Assembly (NCBI GenBank): GCA_963703075.1 | Contig: OY969786.1 | Span: forward strand, 3,162,001-3,226,000 | Direction of reading: 5' to 3' | Source: Korobacter sp963703075 | GTDB lineage: Bacteria; Acidobacteriota; Terriglobia; Terriglobales; Acidobacteriaceae | DNA length: 64,000 nt | Translations under genes and position numbers: made by a program | The notes under the pieces: generated by a model | What the model was told of the DNA's origin: nothing | The model's input: the letters and a program-made list of their open reading frames with translations, nothing else | The model's database searches: none | Shown here: in pieces, positions 54,638 through 63,782 of the stretch | Position numbering within the stretch: position 1 is the stretch's first letter | How the letters are laid out: each line of letters starts with the position of its first letter

Positions 54638-55717
54638 TCAGCCTTGATCCGCGGCGCGCGCTGCTGTCGCTTGGTTCCGAACATGGTAATCGACAATGAA
54701 GCGAACCCGCTCATCGTACGAATAGGCGGGAACAGCACGCTGATAGCCTTTTCGCGCAATCTCTTCCCGTTTTGCCGGATTCTGCAAGTAGAACTCGATT
54801 TTGCCGAGGGCTTCTTCCGGGGAATCGAAGCACTCAATCTCGGAACCCTCTTGATAGAGTTCGAGAACATCGGGCGTTCGACGATGCAGCATGAATCCAC
54901 CGCAGGCGGGAATTTCGAAGGTCCTTGTCGAAGTTAGATCTGGATTCGTCGAACCGGTCGCTTCCTCGCTGAGCAGCGCAAGGTTAATTTTCGACGCGTA
55001 TAGAGCTTTCGCATACGCCTGACCTAAAAGTGGCATCCCCTCAGCCTTAACTTTGACGCGTTCAGACTTGCATCGTTCCTTCCAACTTGGGCCCCAGATC
55101 CTGATTGGAAGTTGCGGGCTCAGACGCAGCAACTGGTCCAAAAAACGCTCCTTGCCTGCAGTGTGCACCATAACCACCGCGATCTCGGCACCATAAATTC
55201 TTTTATCGTTTCCCGACAGCGTGGGCTTCGAATGAACTTCGGGATCATATCCGTGAGGCAAGTAAACTGCGTCCCGCAGTTTCAGTTTGATGGCCGCATC
55301 GCGCGCGAGAAACTTTTTGGTCAAAAAACAGCAGTCGTACTCCTCCATCGTCCCGGGGTCAACTTGCGCATGCGCGAAGATCGAGTTATCCGGGTAGTAC
55401 TGGTAGAGAGGAAGACCCTGCGCTCGCAGGGTTCGAAGCGTCTCGCGCTCCACCATGGCTCCCTTAAAGGCGATGAGCATGTCGGGCGAAAACTTGATGG
55501 CGGTGTCTAAAATCGCCTGGTTGAATTCCGCACGGAACACAGGCTGCATGAGCCGAACGAGCGCCTTCGTAACCATCCGGGTTCCACCCGGATTCCATTT
55601 GTCAGTCGATACATCGATCACTTCATGGCCTAACCTTCGGAGAGAGAAGCCGCAAGCGCGCGCGCAACTCCCATACCAATCATTCCCCAAAAACAATACT
55701 CGATAGCCCAATTCCAT
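54638..55717 (-). CDS. CgeB/YkvP-like glycosyltransferase
   Basis: A 359-residue GT-B protein. YRVLFLGNDWYGSCARACGF starts it. The donor lobe includes ARIW-like PIRIWGPSWKERC and the characteristic RTFEIPACGGFMLHRRTPDV, then LYQEGSEIECFDSPEEALGK, the signature of the CgeB-type Glyco_trans_1_2 domain. The end carries KGYQRAVPAYSYDERVRFIV. Donor and acceptor are unknown. It lies between the flippase and the Wzy-like polymerase gene. Confidence 0.8.
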   Translation of the reverse strand: MELGYRVLFLGNDWYGSCARACGFSLRRLGHEVIDVSTDKWNPGGTRMVTKALVRLMQPVFRAEFNQAILDTAIKFSPDMLIAFKGAMVERETLRTLRAQGLPLYQYYPDNSIFAHAQVDPGTMEEYDCCFLTKKFLARDAAIKLKLRDAVYLPHGYDPEVHSKPTLSGNDKRIYGAEIAVVMVHTAGKERFLDQLLRLSPQLPIRIWGPSWKERCKSERVKVKAEGMPLLGQAYAKALYASKINLALLSEEATGSTNPDLTSTRTFEIPACGGFMLHRRTPDVLELYQEGSEIECFDSPEEALGKIEFYLQNPAKREEIARKGYQRAVPAYSYDERVRFIVDYHVRNQATAARAADQG

Positions 55718-55789
55718 TCCTTTCCCTACCGCACGATAGATCCGGAGCTGCAGTCAACCCTTGCGCTGCCAGTCATCTTGTCGTTTGAA

Positions 55790-57109
55790 CTATTCACCCA
55801 TCACCACCGGTTCCTCAGAACCTCCAAAAAAGAGGGACCTGAGGTGAAGGCCAAGCGCTTTTCGCATGATGAATAGCATAACCGTGAAACTCACCGTGTA
55901 GGCGATTGTCGAAACGATGGCCGCGCCCACGTAACCGTAGCGCGGAACCAGAAAATAAAGTCCCAGCGCCGTGATCCCCATGCTTACTCCCTCCGCGATG
56001 GAGGGCAATCCCGGCCGCCCAAGTGCGCTTGCACCGTTGTAAAGCACCTGGTTCAAACCAACCAGGAACGTGCCCGGCAAGAGGATCCTGCACGCGATAA
56101 TGGAACCGTCAAATTTGGCGCCGAATACCGTATGAATGAGGATGGGCGCGAGAAAGTACAGCAGGGCGCAGGCAACGAGGAGCCACGCCAGCGAGGCGCG
56201 AAATGATGTCCCAATCGTGAGCCGGGCGTCTTTGTGCTGTTGGCTCGAACCGCGGGAAAAAGTCACGATTCCGGCAGCCTGTGGGAATACAGTCACTGCA
56301 TTGGAGAGTGTCACCGCAACCGCATACAGACCTAACTGCGCCGGCGGAACAAACAGCGACAGGATCAACTGGTCGACCCTCTGGTTGAACTGGTTTGCCA
56401 GGTTCGAAACTTGCGTTCTCCATCCGTAATGCAGCATCCGCGAAACCGCCGTCAAGTTCCAGTGGAACCGCGGCCGCAGATACCTGAAGGCGAGTAGCAG
56501 GCCAAAGACCAGCGCAACCCCAAATCCTGCCAGCTGCGCATAGACGACTCGCTTTACCGACGTCAGGTGGAGAAGGTAGAGCGCTACCAAGCCGAAGAAG
56601 TAGGTCACGCTTGGAGCGACCCGGATCAGGTTGAACGAGTGCAGATCCTGCCGCCCCTGGAAGAGATTGCCGCTATAACCACTAAGAATGAGAACAGGAG
56701 TGAGAAAAACGAAGATGATTCCGAGGCGCTGCACCTCAGGCGAGTACTTCGCGAGGGCATGCGGCACCACCAGGAGTCCGATCAGGACGGCGAGCACTCC
56801 CTGGGCTATCCCAATGGCCAAAGCGCCAGTGCCCACCTCGTCCACGGTAAAAAACCGCCCGCCGACGTTGTACGCAATCGCCTGGTTGATGCCGAGAGAA
56901 ATCAGGGTCACGATGCTCGTCGGCCAGATTACGACCGCAGCCAGTTCGCCGCGCCCGGCAGGTCCCAACATCCTGGCAGCAAGAATTCCGGTCACGACGC
57001 CCATTCCCAAAAGGAGCGCCTGCCCGATCACGGTGGACCCGTAATGTTTGACGAATTCCTGTCTTCCAGACGCCGAGTTTGGCTCGGCAAGTACTTTCGG
57101 AGTGGCCAT
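55790..57109 (-). CDS. Wzx-type polysaccharide flippase
   Basis: A 439-residue MATE/MOP-superfamily flippase with 12-14 helices. The ATG at 57109 (MATPKVLAEP) follows GAAGAAAAG; the frame extends to 57175 but would overlap the upstream gene. GSTVIGQALLLGMGVVTGIL and ARMLGPAGRGELAAVVIWPT are the first helices as in PST-type transporters. PRFHWNLTAVSRMLHYGWRT and PGTFLVGLNQVLYNGASALG fit further family segments. Flips undecaprenyl-linked repeat units to the periplasm for Wzy polymerisation. Confidence 0.83.
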   Translation of the reverse strand: MATPKVLAEPNSASGRQEFVKHYGSTVIGQALLLGMGVVTGILAARMLGPAGRGELAAVVIWPTSIVTLISLGINQAIAYNVGGRFFTVDEVGTGALAIGIAQGVLAVLIGLLVVPHALAKYSPEVQRLGIIFVFLTPVLILSGYSGNLFQGRQDLHSFNLIRVAPSVTYFFGLVALYLLHLTSVKRVVYAQLAGFGVALVFGLLLAFRYLRPRFHWNLTAVSRMLHYGWRTQVSNLANQFNQRVDQLILSLFVPPAQLGLYAVAVTLSNAVTVFPQAAGIVTFSRGSSQQHKDARLTIGTSFRASLAWLLVACALLYFLAPILIHTVFGAKFDGSIIACRILLPGTFLVGLNQVLYNGASALGRPGLPSIAEGVSMGITALGLYFLVPRYGYVGAAIVSTIAYTVSFTVMLFIMRKALGLHLRSLFFGGSEEPVVMGE

Positions 57110-57134
57110 TAACTTTTCTTCACTCAAACGGCAC

Positions 57135-58214
57135 TCAGTTGCTCTTGCTGATCGTTCGATTCGTCCAACCTGCATCGGTCAGGGTAGAAATCGCGATCCC
57201 TTCATCACTTTCACGAACCACGAAATCCTTCGGTAAAGCGTCGAAAGACGCGCTCCCGAGAACTCTCAAAGGCGCCGTGCCGATGGCGACGATGTCGTTG
57301 CCGACCCGCACCGCGCCCAAACGCCCATGGCGGAAATGCTTCACCGCGATTGCAATCACCTTGCCATCTGCAGAGACGGCGTATCCGCCTTGCACCCAAT
57401 ACGAATCGCCATGATCGCGCGGCGCAAGGGAAGCGGCCTCCGCCTTCCCGGAACGGCCGTCAATCAGGTGTAAAGTCACTCCGTCCGACTCGTGGGAAAC
57501 CTTCAGGATTGAGTTTTCCCCGGTGGCAACCAACAGGTCCGCAACCGTACAATCGGAATCCGGAATAGCGTGGGACAGTTCCGTTACTCGCCTGCCCAGC
57601 GGGTACGACCGTAAATGACAAGGCGGGCCGTCTTCCTGTGCGATCCAGATTCTGCCCTCCGGCAAATCAACCGCCGTATCAACCCTGGAGAACCCCATTG
57701 CGGGCACGGCGACCGCGGAAGTTGTTGTCTTGCCCGCGATCGGATCGACTACTGCCGCAAAGACCGTGGTCCGGTTTTCTCCCGCGAAATACAAGCCGGA
57801 ACTGAGCATCAGCAAATCGTGCGTGTCCCGCAGGAATCCGATCATTTCGCCACGCGAATCCGGCGCTAGAGCAATCTTGATCGGAGCCGGCTTCACCCAC
57901 TGCAGGCGATTAACGTCCAGGAGCGCAACCTGCATCGGCTGCGCTTTGCCCTCCGGATCGAGCGAGATCGCGAGCAATTCGGAATCGTGTGAGAATGCGA
58001 CGCGGCAACCCGAGACTGCGAACGGGAGGGGCATATCCAACTCTGTCGGCGCCTTGTCTTTGGTTGTAAGCGAGAGGTGCACGCCGTGCCGCACGTTTAC
58101 CCCGGCCAAGATGCCGGTCCGAGAATACGTCCCACATCCCTGCACCGCGTTTGCAGCCAGCGCGCTCGAACAGGCAAAGCAGATTAGCAACAACAAGACC
58201 GCGGAGTTTCTCAT
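57135..58214 (-). CDS. Secreted protein of unknown function, propeller-like
   Basis: A 359-residue exported protein. The ATG at 58214 gives the signal peptide MRNSAVLLLLICFACSSALA. The rest is beta-rich with repeated blocks resembling WD/YVTN-type propellers: VSGCRVAFSHDSELLAISLD, MIGFLRDTHDLLMLSSGLYF, PEGRIWIAQEDGPPCHLRSY, VSADGKVIAIAVKHF. No catalytic motif. It is located between the Wza-type and Wzx-type genes with short gaps and may be a structural accessory of the secretion apparatus. No function is assigned. Confidence 0.6.
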   Translation of the reverse strand: MRNSAVLLLLICFACSSALAANAVQGCGTYSRTGILAGVNVRHGVHLSLTTKDKAPTELDMPLPFAVSGCRVAFSHDSELLAISLDPEGKAQPMQVALLDVNRLQWVKPAPIKIALAPDSRGEMIGFLRDTHDLLMLSSGLYFAGENRTTVFAAVVDPIAGKTTTSAVAVPAMGFSRVDTAVDLPEGRIWIAQEDGPPCHLRSYPLGRRVTELSHAIPDSDCTVADLLVATGENSILKVSHESDGVTLHLIDGRSGKAEAASLAPRDHGDSYWVQGGYAVSADGKVIAIAVKHFRHGRLGAVRVGNDIVAIGTAPLRVLGSASFDALPKDFVVRESDEGIAISTLTDAGWTNRTISKSN

Positions 58215-58292
58215 CCCTATCGATTCTGGTGCGACCCGCGTCTTTGGCAACAGCCATTGAAACGTGCCGAGACGGCGCACTAGCCCTATCCG

Positions 58293-59318
58293 TTAATGAA
58301 CGGCATAAATAGACGCCGAAGCGGCAGAGCTCAGGATGGACGAACTGCTCGCGAAGGCAGACTTGATTCTGCTATTCGGAACGTACACCACGTCTTTGGC
58401 CTGCAGAAGGACCGGGGCAGTCTTGCCTTCCATCAACCGCTTGTACGATAGCGGTATGTCCATGACGGAACCGTCATCATTCGGCCGTAGAATGTGAAGC
58501 TTACTCATGTCCGCCATCGGCGAGGTGCCGCTCGCGAGAGAGATCGCTTCAATGACACTCAAAGTTCCGCCTTCCTGCATCACGTAACCGCCCGGCCTCA
58601 TCACCGCACCCAGCACGTAAACGATTCCAGCCCTTCTTACCCGGACTGTATCGCCGGGCGCAATCATCACCTGCGACACTGTTTCCGATGCCGAATCGCG
58701 AGAGTACTCGACGACTTGTGGGGTGGCGGCTTTCGTATCAGCGCGCTGGATTTCCACCTCGTTGCCGGCGGTGGCATTCAGCCCACCGGCTTGAGCAAGC
58801 ACCTGCACCAACGGATGGGGCGCCAACAATGGATACTTCCCGGGACTCACGACTTCGCCGAGGATGGTCACTTGGGGAGCGATGTACTCCATCACGCTGA
58901 GGTTGACTTGCGGATTCTTAAGGAACTCGCCTTCCAACAGTTTCTTCCGGATTAAATCGCTCGCCTCCGGTGCGCTCATCCCGGCAACATGAACGGTGCC
59001 CAGTACCGGAAGATTCAGATTGCCCAGCTGGTCTACCCGAAAACTGCCAAACAGGTCTGGCTCATCGAGGACGTTCAAACCAACCAAAAATCCGGCCGCG
59101 AGCGGCAACTTAGAGATGTCTTCCTCCACCGGCGCCTGCGATCCTGAGTGCATGAGCATGTCCTGGCGTCCCGCATAGGGCGAGCCGGACGCCTTATCTT
59201 GCCCAACCGGAGCTTGCATCTGTTGCGCGCCGGCGGAAGCAAGCATGGCAATTGTCAGTGCCACCGCATGCTTCCCAACCAATCGCCCAACTTTAAGATT
59301 TCTGATCATAGTAACCAT
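58293..59318 (-). CDS. Wza-like polysaccharide export protein
   Basis: A 341-residue protein of the polysaccharide-export (Wza/GumB) family. The ATG at 59318, with AGGA 4 bases ahead, gives a signal sequence (AVALTIAMLASAGAQQMQA). There is no lipobox Cys at the expected place. The export domain carries LNVLDEPDLFGSFRVDQLGN and NLPVLGTVHVAGMSAPEASD; SLBB domains follow (ITVL-like PQVTILGEVVSPGKYPLLAP, IVYVLGAVMRPGGYVMQEGG). It forms the periplasm/outer-membrane export channel. The start overlaps the Wzc gene's end by 26 bases, so it is coupled to it. Confidence 0.87.
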   Translation of the reverse strand: MVTMIRNLKVGRLVGKHAVALTIAMLASAGAQQMQAPVGQDKASGSPYAGRQDMLMHSGSQAPVEEDISKLPLAAGFLVGLNVLDEPDLFGSFRVDQLGNLNLPVLGTVHVAGMSAPEASDLIRKKLLEGEFLKNPQVNLSVMEYIAPQVTILGEVVSPGKYPLLAPHPLVQVLAQAGGLNATAGNEVEIQRADTKAATPQVVEYSRDSASETVSQVMIAPGDTVRVRRAGIVYVLGAVMRPGGYVMQEGGTLSVIEAISLASGTSPMADMSKLHILRPNDDGSVMDIPLSYKRLMEGKTAPVLLQAKDVVYVPNSRIKSAFASSSSILSSAASASIYAVH

Positions 59319-61650
59319 TGGATCCTGTGTAGCCGTAATACGAATACTGGTAATCCACTGAATGAATATCGACGCCATTCATGACGAAGCCAATCAGAGG
59401 AAGCCGGAACTTTGAGATCATCTCGGAAGCCCTCGTCACCAGTGGCTTCGTAACAACCCCGGCGCGTGTAAGCCAAATAATCCCGTCCGACTTCAAACCC
59501 AGCGGAATTGCATCCGTGACCATCGTGGCGGGAGGACTGTCGATCAAAATGAAGTCGTATTGCGACTTCATACGCTCCAGAAGATCATCGAAGGCGGTCG
59601 AATCAAGAATTTCGGAGGGCAACGGTGGCGTCGGCCCGGAGAGCAGCATATCAAGCGTGGGCACAGCGACTCCCTGCACCACAGCCGAATCAAAATCTGC
59701 AGTGCCGGTCAGCACGTTACTCAATCCGGTCTCCGAATGAAGTCCTAGCACCCGCTTTAACGTTGGCCGTCGCATGTCAGCCTCAATCACGAGCACGCGC
59801 TTGTTGTGTTGCGCGAAGGCGATTGCTAGATTCACAGTGATCGTGGTCTTTCCTTCTCCCGGAACACTACTAGCGACCAGGACTACCTTCGGTCCGCCTC
59901 CGGCCCGCGATAGCATGACCGAAGTTCGCAACGATCGGCACGCTTCGGCAACCGCGGATTTCGGACGTGACAGCATCCACGCGATATTCGGGTTCCCCGC
60001 AGGCGGGGTCAGTTGCATGTCCTTCGACCGGAACAGGCGATTTGGAGCCGATTTTTCTGCTTCGTCAAAGAGAGGGATCGTGCCCACCACCGACCGGCCC
60101 GTGATCTCCTCGACTTCGTTCGGCGTAGTGATCGAACGATCCAGGCTCTCAACCGTAAATGCCATCACGACTCCGAAAATCAGCCCGAAAAACAATCCGA
60201 ACAACATATTCGTTCGGAGGTTAGGCCGCACCGGATTCGGCTGCGCCCAAGCCGAATCAACAACCGTAATATTGGTCGCCTTGATCCCCGCGGAGATATT
60301 CGCTTCCTGCAATTTCGTGTACAAATCCTCGTACAATCGCTTGCGGGAGGAGGCTTCCTGGCTCAACACAGCCAACTCCACCGCTTTTCCATTCAGCTTG
60401 TTCGCTTCATCCTGTTGCTGCTGGAAGCGATGGCGTACCGAATCCTCGGTCTGCTTCGCAAGTTGAAAATCGACGGCCGCGCGGTTCGCTACTTTGCCAA
60501 TCTCTTCTGAAATTTGACGGTCAACTTCCTGGGCTTGCGCCTGCAGATCCTGCAGGTGACGGTTATTCGCACCATATTTGCCGCTGGCATCCGCCAGCGC
60601 AACTTTCAACGTTCCCTGTTGTTGACGCAGGGCTGCGAGGGCTGAGAGCCCCCCCGACTGGGTCAATACGGCCGAATTACTACTCGCGGTCAAGGGATCG
60701 TTCCCGATCGCCAGGATGGTCTCGGCGTTTCCAGATTTTGCGAATCGATAAATCGTTTCTTTCTGGATGCGATTGGCCTCAGCCTGGGTCAATTCAGAGT
60801 TGAGAGCGTCCAGCTTTTGAATCACGACGCTGTGCGCCTCGCCACTCCCTCCGCCGTCCCCTTTATCGGGGGAGGAGGCCACCATGTCAAACGTAAGAAT
60901 GCCGGTTTCTTTTTCGAAATCGGTCAGCTTCTTCTCCGACTCTTCCACGTTCCGCTTCAGGTCTTCAAGTTGCTTCGTCAACCAGGCAGAGGCTTCGCTC
61001 GTGGCACTGTAATGCGATTGCAGATACTGGCTCTTGTAACTTTCGATCAGCGCGTTCGCAAGTAGAGCAGCGCGGGTCGGATCGTGATCGTCGAAGCTGA
61101 CGGCGATCAGGCGTGTGCCCCGCATCGGTTGTACTTTCAAATGCCCTTTGAACACCCCCAGGAGGTGAGCCCGTGTTTCTGCGGCGCTGGAGAGTACCGG
61201 CCCTTTTCCATCTTTTTTAACGGCGGCCACCGTGGCGTAAGGTGGCTCGGACGCGAGATGCAGCCTCTCAATCACGTCGATCGCCAGGGCGTCGCTCTGG
61301 AGAATTGCGGTTTCGGTCTGCAGATCGGTCAGCAGGCTGTCGCTGTCACCCATCACCTGGGACGACAGATCTCCGCCTAGATCGAGGCCCGATGCCCCTG
61401 AACTGGACTTGTTTAACTCGATGATGGCTTTCGATTCAAAAACCGGCTTCATCATCAAGCCGAGCCCAATGCTGCAGAGGACCGCCACAATCACGGCAGC
61501 CATGACCCACCTGGCTCGCTTGGCAAGAATACGAAGCAGTTCCTGCATCGTATTTGTGGAACGGGGCCCGAAGATGCGGTTATCTTCTTGATCTCTCGCC
61601 AACACACCCGGGCGCGAAACGGAGGTACTTGGAACCAAATCACTGTTCAT
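59293..61650 (-). CDS. Wzc-like copolymerase/tyrosine kinase
   Basis: A 785-residue protein. The N-terminal Wzz/PCP domain has two membrane helices (about 48-65 and 480-500) around a large periplasmic coiled-coil region with many Ala/Gln repeats. The C-terminal BY-kinase domain has Walker A SSVPGEGKTTITVN (about residue 580), Walker A' VLVIEADMRRPTL and Walker B FILIDSPPA. A Tyr-rich tail (DYQYSYYGYTGSNGYYDQKS, seven Tyr) is the autophosphorylation cluster. It controls chain length and export with Wza. A cognate Wzb-type phosphatase was not found in the window. Confidence 0.9.
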   Translation of the reverse strand: MNSDLVPSTSVSRPGVLARDQEDNRIFGPRSTNTMQELLRILAKRARWVMAAVIVAVLCSIGLGLMMKPVFESKAIIELNKSSSGASGLDLGGDLSSQVMGDSDSLLTDLQTETAILQSDALAIDVIERLHLASEPPYATVAAVKKDGKGPVLSSAAETRAHLLGVFKGHLKVQPMRGTRLIAVSFDDHDPTRAALLANALIESYKSQYLQSHYSATSEASAWLTKQLEDLKRNVEESEKKLTDFEKETGILTFDMVASSPDKGDGGGSGEAHSVVIQKLDALNSELTQAEANRIQKETIYRFAKSGNAETILAIGNDPLTASSNSAVLTQSGGLSALAALRQQQGTLKVALADASGKYGANNRHLQDLQAQAQEVDRQISEEIGKVANRAAVDFQLAKQTEDSVRHRFQQQQDEANKLNGKAVELAVLSQEASSRKRLYEDLYTKLQEANISAGIKATNITVVDSAWAQPNPVRPNLRTNMLFGLFFGLIFGVVMAFTVESLDRSITTPNEVEEITGRSVVGTIPLFDEAEKSAPNRLFRSKDMQLTPPAGNPNIAWMLSRPKSAVAEACRSLRTSVMLSRAGGGPKVVLVASSVPGEGKTTITVNLAIAFAQHNKRVLVIEADMRRPTLKRVLGLHSETGLSNVLTGTADFDSAVVQGVAVPTLDMLLSGPTPPLPSEILDSTAFDDLLERMKSQYDFILIDSPPATMVTDAIPLGLKSDGIIWLTRAGVVTKPLVTRASEMISKFRLPLIGFVMNGVDIHSVDYQYSYYGYTGSNGYYDQKS

Positions 61651-61914
61651 TCAGATGGGACCAGCTTTGCGATTGAGTAGCAGAATCTCTGGCCCGGGGG
61701 CCTGAAAATCGTTCAGTTTGGTTAAGAGAGCGTTGGGACTATGTTCCCACATCCCGAGACCCTTCGCAATGTCGTATTCAGCTTAATCCTCAAGGATTTA
61801 CCCCTAGATTTAGCACCCGTAACAAGCCCCCAGTAGCGGGTTCGACGATCGCAAAAAAATGCAACAAATTGCGTCGCTCGAACGGGCGAAAGTGTTCGGA
61901 TCGGGTCTGTAACA

Positions 61915-63570
61915 CTACTGCGCCCGATTCCTATGCGGCCAATAGCTTAAGTTGACTTCCACGGTCACATCGGACTGTCGTCCCGGGGCCAAGAAAGGAA
62001 TGGTGTACGTTTCGTACTGGAAAGTTCCGCTGGCGCGGAAATGTGCGCCGATCGCGTAGTCGATGTTCGTGCCGAAATCATTCTGATGAGCGCCCCCGGG
62101 AATGAAGTCGGGCGCGATCATGTGGTTCTTCCAGTAGACCTGGACCCTTCGATCCGGAGCCAGCCAGTAAGTGGAAGAGACCTGGCCCCCTTTGCCTTCT
62201 CGACCCACCCAGTCGCCAAGCAACGAGCCTTCCTGGGTATAGCCATCGCGATACACACCGTTGGTATAGAAGAAATACCCGCCGTAATTCGGTTCAGTGG
62301 GGAGTTGTGTATACGCGCCCTCAGCGCGAAAATCCAGCTTCGGCATTCCGGGCAAATGAGACAGATAAAAGCCAGGGTGGAATGCGGTCCGGTTGGGCGC
62401 CGCCAACGGAGAAGGATCGTCGTCCACGAATGAGTCCACGTAAACCGACAACCAGTTTCGAAGACCGGGCACTTTGTAATTCGCGTCGAGGCCTCCGCGA
62501 CGGTCGCCAGGATCAAGGGTCGGAAGGTCGGCGTTCGGATTGTCGCCCACACTGAAGTAGGTCCTGGCTACATTGCCGGCAGTGATGGGATGACCGAAGC
62601 CTGCCCATTCAACGGTTCGCGAGAACCCGAGTTCCAGGTTCTTGGTCGGCATGATGCTCGCCTTTTCTCCGTGGAGGTAAGGCTGCCGCGGATAGAGGTG
62701 ACCTTTCATCTTGCCCAGGAACATCTGGTAACGGAGCGGCCCGAGATATTTAAGGATCCACGGAAGCGTAATCGGTTCGGCCAGGTCGAACTTAATCATG
62801 TACATGGGCACGACGTTGTCTGTCATCATCATCGCGCTGCTCTCGCCGGGCCCCCACCAATTGCTTTCCCGGCCGAAACTCAGGTAAGCCCGCTTCCAAC
62901 TCACACCCACGTAAGTGTCCAACACCTCGACCTGGTCCTGCGGTCCATTGTCTGGAATGGTGGGCGTCGGATTGTGGTCGATCGCGGCGAGTGCCGCCGT
63001 CTGCGACGCACTGTACGGCGTAATTCCTGGAGAGTGTTGATACTCCGCCTGCCCCTCGAAGCCAAACATGTTGTATGTGCCGTTGACGGTCGCCCCGGTG
63101 TCGTTGTTAAAACCTGTCCCATATGGACGTCCGTAGTCGTTCACGATGGTCTGTCCAAGATGATAGCTATCGCGCAGCGGAGTCCCGCTAATGCCAGTTA
63201 CTCGTGTGTAGACGTTCTCCACCTGCGCAGACTTAACGCGGTCCCCTTGCAGTTCCTTGATCTCGACCGCGAATTCTTTTTCCAGTACCGAGACATCGAC
63301 GAGCGACTCGTCATCCTGCGCAAACCGTTCAGGCGTCGCATGACGCTCGACGAGCAGTAGAGCAATCGAGGTCCGCGTCCACGGACGTTGGCCCAAGAAT
63401 TGTTCCGGCAGCGTGCCCTTGGCAATGTCACGCTCGATCACCGGGTACGCCCAGTGGTCCAAAGGTAGATAGGTGGTGCCGATCGAACGCGAGCCGCCGA
63501 ACGCGCCTGTGGCAACGAGAAATAGGCATGCAAAACTTAAGAAAGCGCGATGCGGATCAAGCAATTTCAT
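61915..63570 (-). CDS. Wzi-like capsule assembly outer-membrane protein
   Basis: About 551 residues from the ATG at 63570 (signal peptide in RAFLSFACLFLVATGAFGGS; an ATG at 63597 is also possible). The pattern is that of Wzi-like proteins, an 18-stranded outer-membrane barrel that anchors or assembles capsule: LDHWAYPVIERDIAKGTLPE, RAYLSFGRESNWWGPGESSA, LGFSRTVEWAGFGHPITAGN and a C-terminal strand YEVNLSYWPH-like end (VEVNLSYWPHRNRAQ). Probably tethers the exported polysaccharide to the cell surface. First gene after the partial barrel protein and before wzc, across a 264-base gap. Confidence 0.82.
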   Translation of the reverse strand: MKLLDPHRAFLSFACLFLVATGAFGGSRSIGTTYLPLDHWAYPVIERDIAKGTLPEQFLGQRPWTRTSIALLLVERHATPERFAQDDESLVDVSVLEKEFAVEIKELQGDRVKSAQVENVYTRVTGISGTPLRDSYHLGQTIVNDYGRPYGTGFNNDTGATVNGTYNMFGFEGQAEYQHSPGITPYSASQTAALAAIDHNPTPTIPDNGPQDQVEVLDTYVGVSWKRAYLSFGRESNWWGPGESSAMMMTDNVVPMYMIKFDLAEPITLPWILKYLGPLRYQMFLGKMKGHLYPRQPYLHGEKASIMPTKNLELGFSRTVEWAGFGHPITAGNVARTYFSVGDNPNADLPTLDPGDRRGGLDANYKVPGLRNWLSVYVDSFVDDDPSPLAAPNRTAFHPGFYLSHLPGMPKLDFRAEGAYTQLPTEPNYGGYFFYTNGVYRDGYTQEGSLLGDWVGREGKGGQVSSTYWLAPDRRVQVYWKNHMIAPDFIPGGAHQNDFGTNIDYAIGAHFRASGTFQYETYTIPFLAPGRQSDVTVEVNLSYWPHRNRAQ

Positions 63571-63782
63571 AGCAGTTCGATCTTGAAGGAAAAACATCCT
63601 GGCGCGAGATGAGCGAGGGTTCGCGTCGAGGACGAGACGCTGTCCGCCCAAATTCGGCGCGGTCTTTCTGCGGCACCGAATCGTGCGCAACGCAAACCAC
63701 CCCGCCCTGAAGGAACGCACAGCTTGAGCTGCAATCCGACCCCGCCCATGGAATCAAATCGAGACGGACGCACCCTTAGAAA

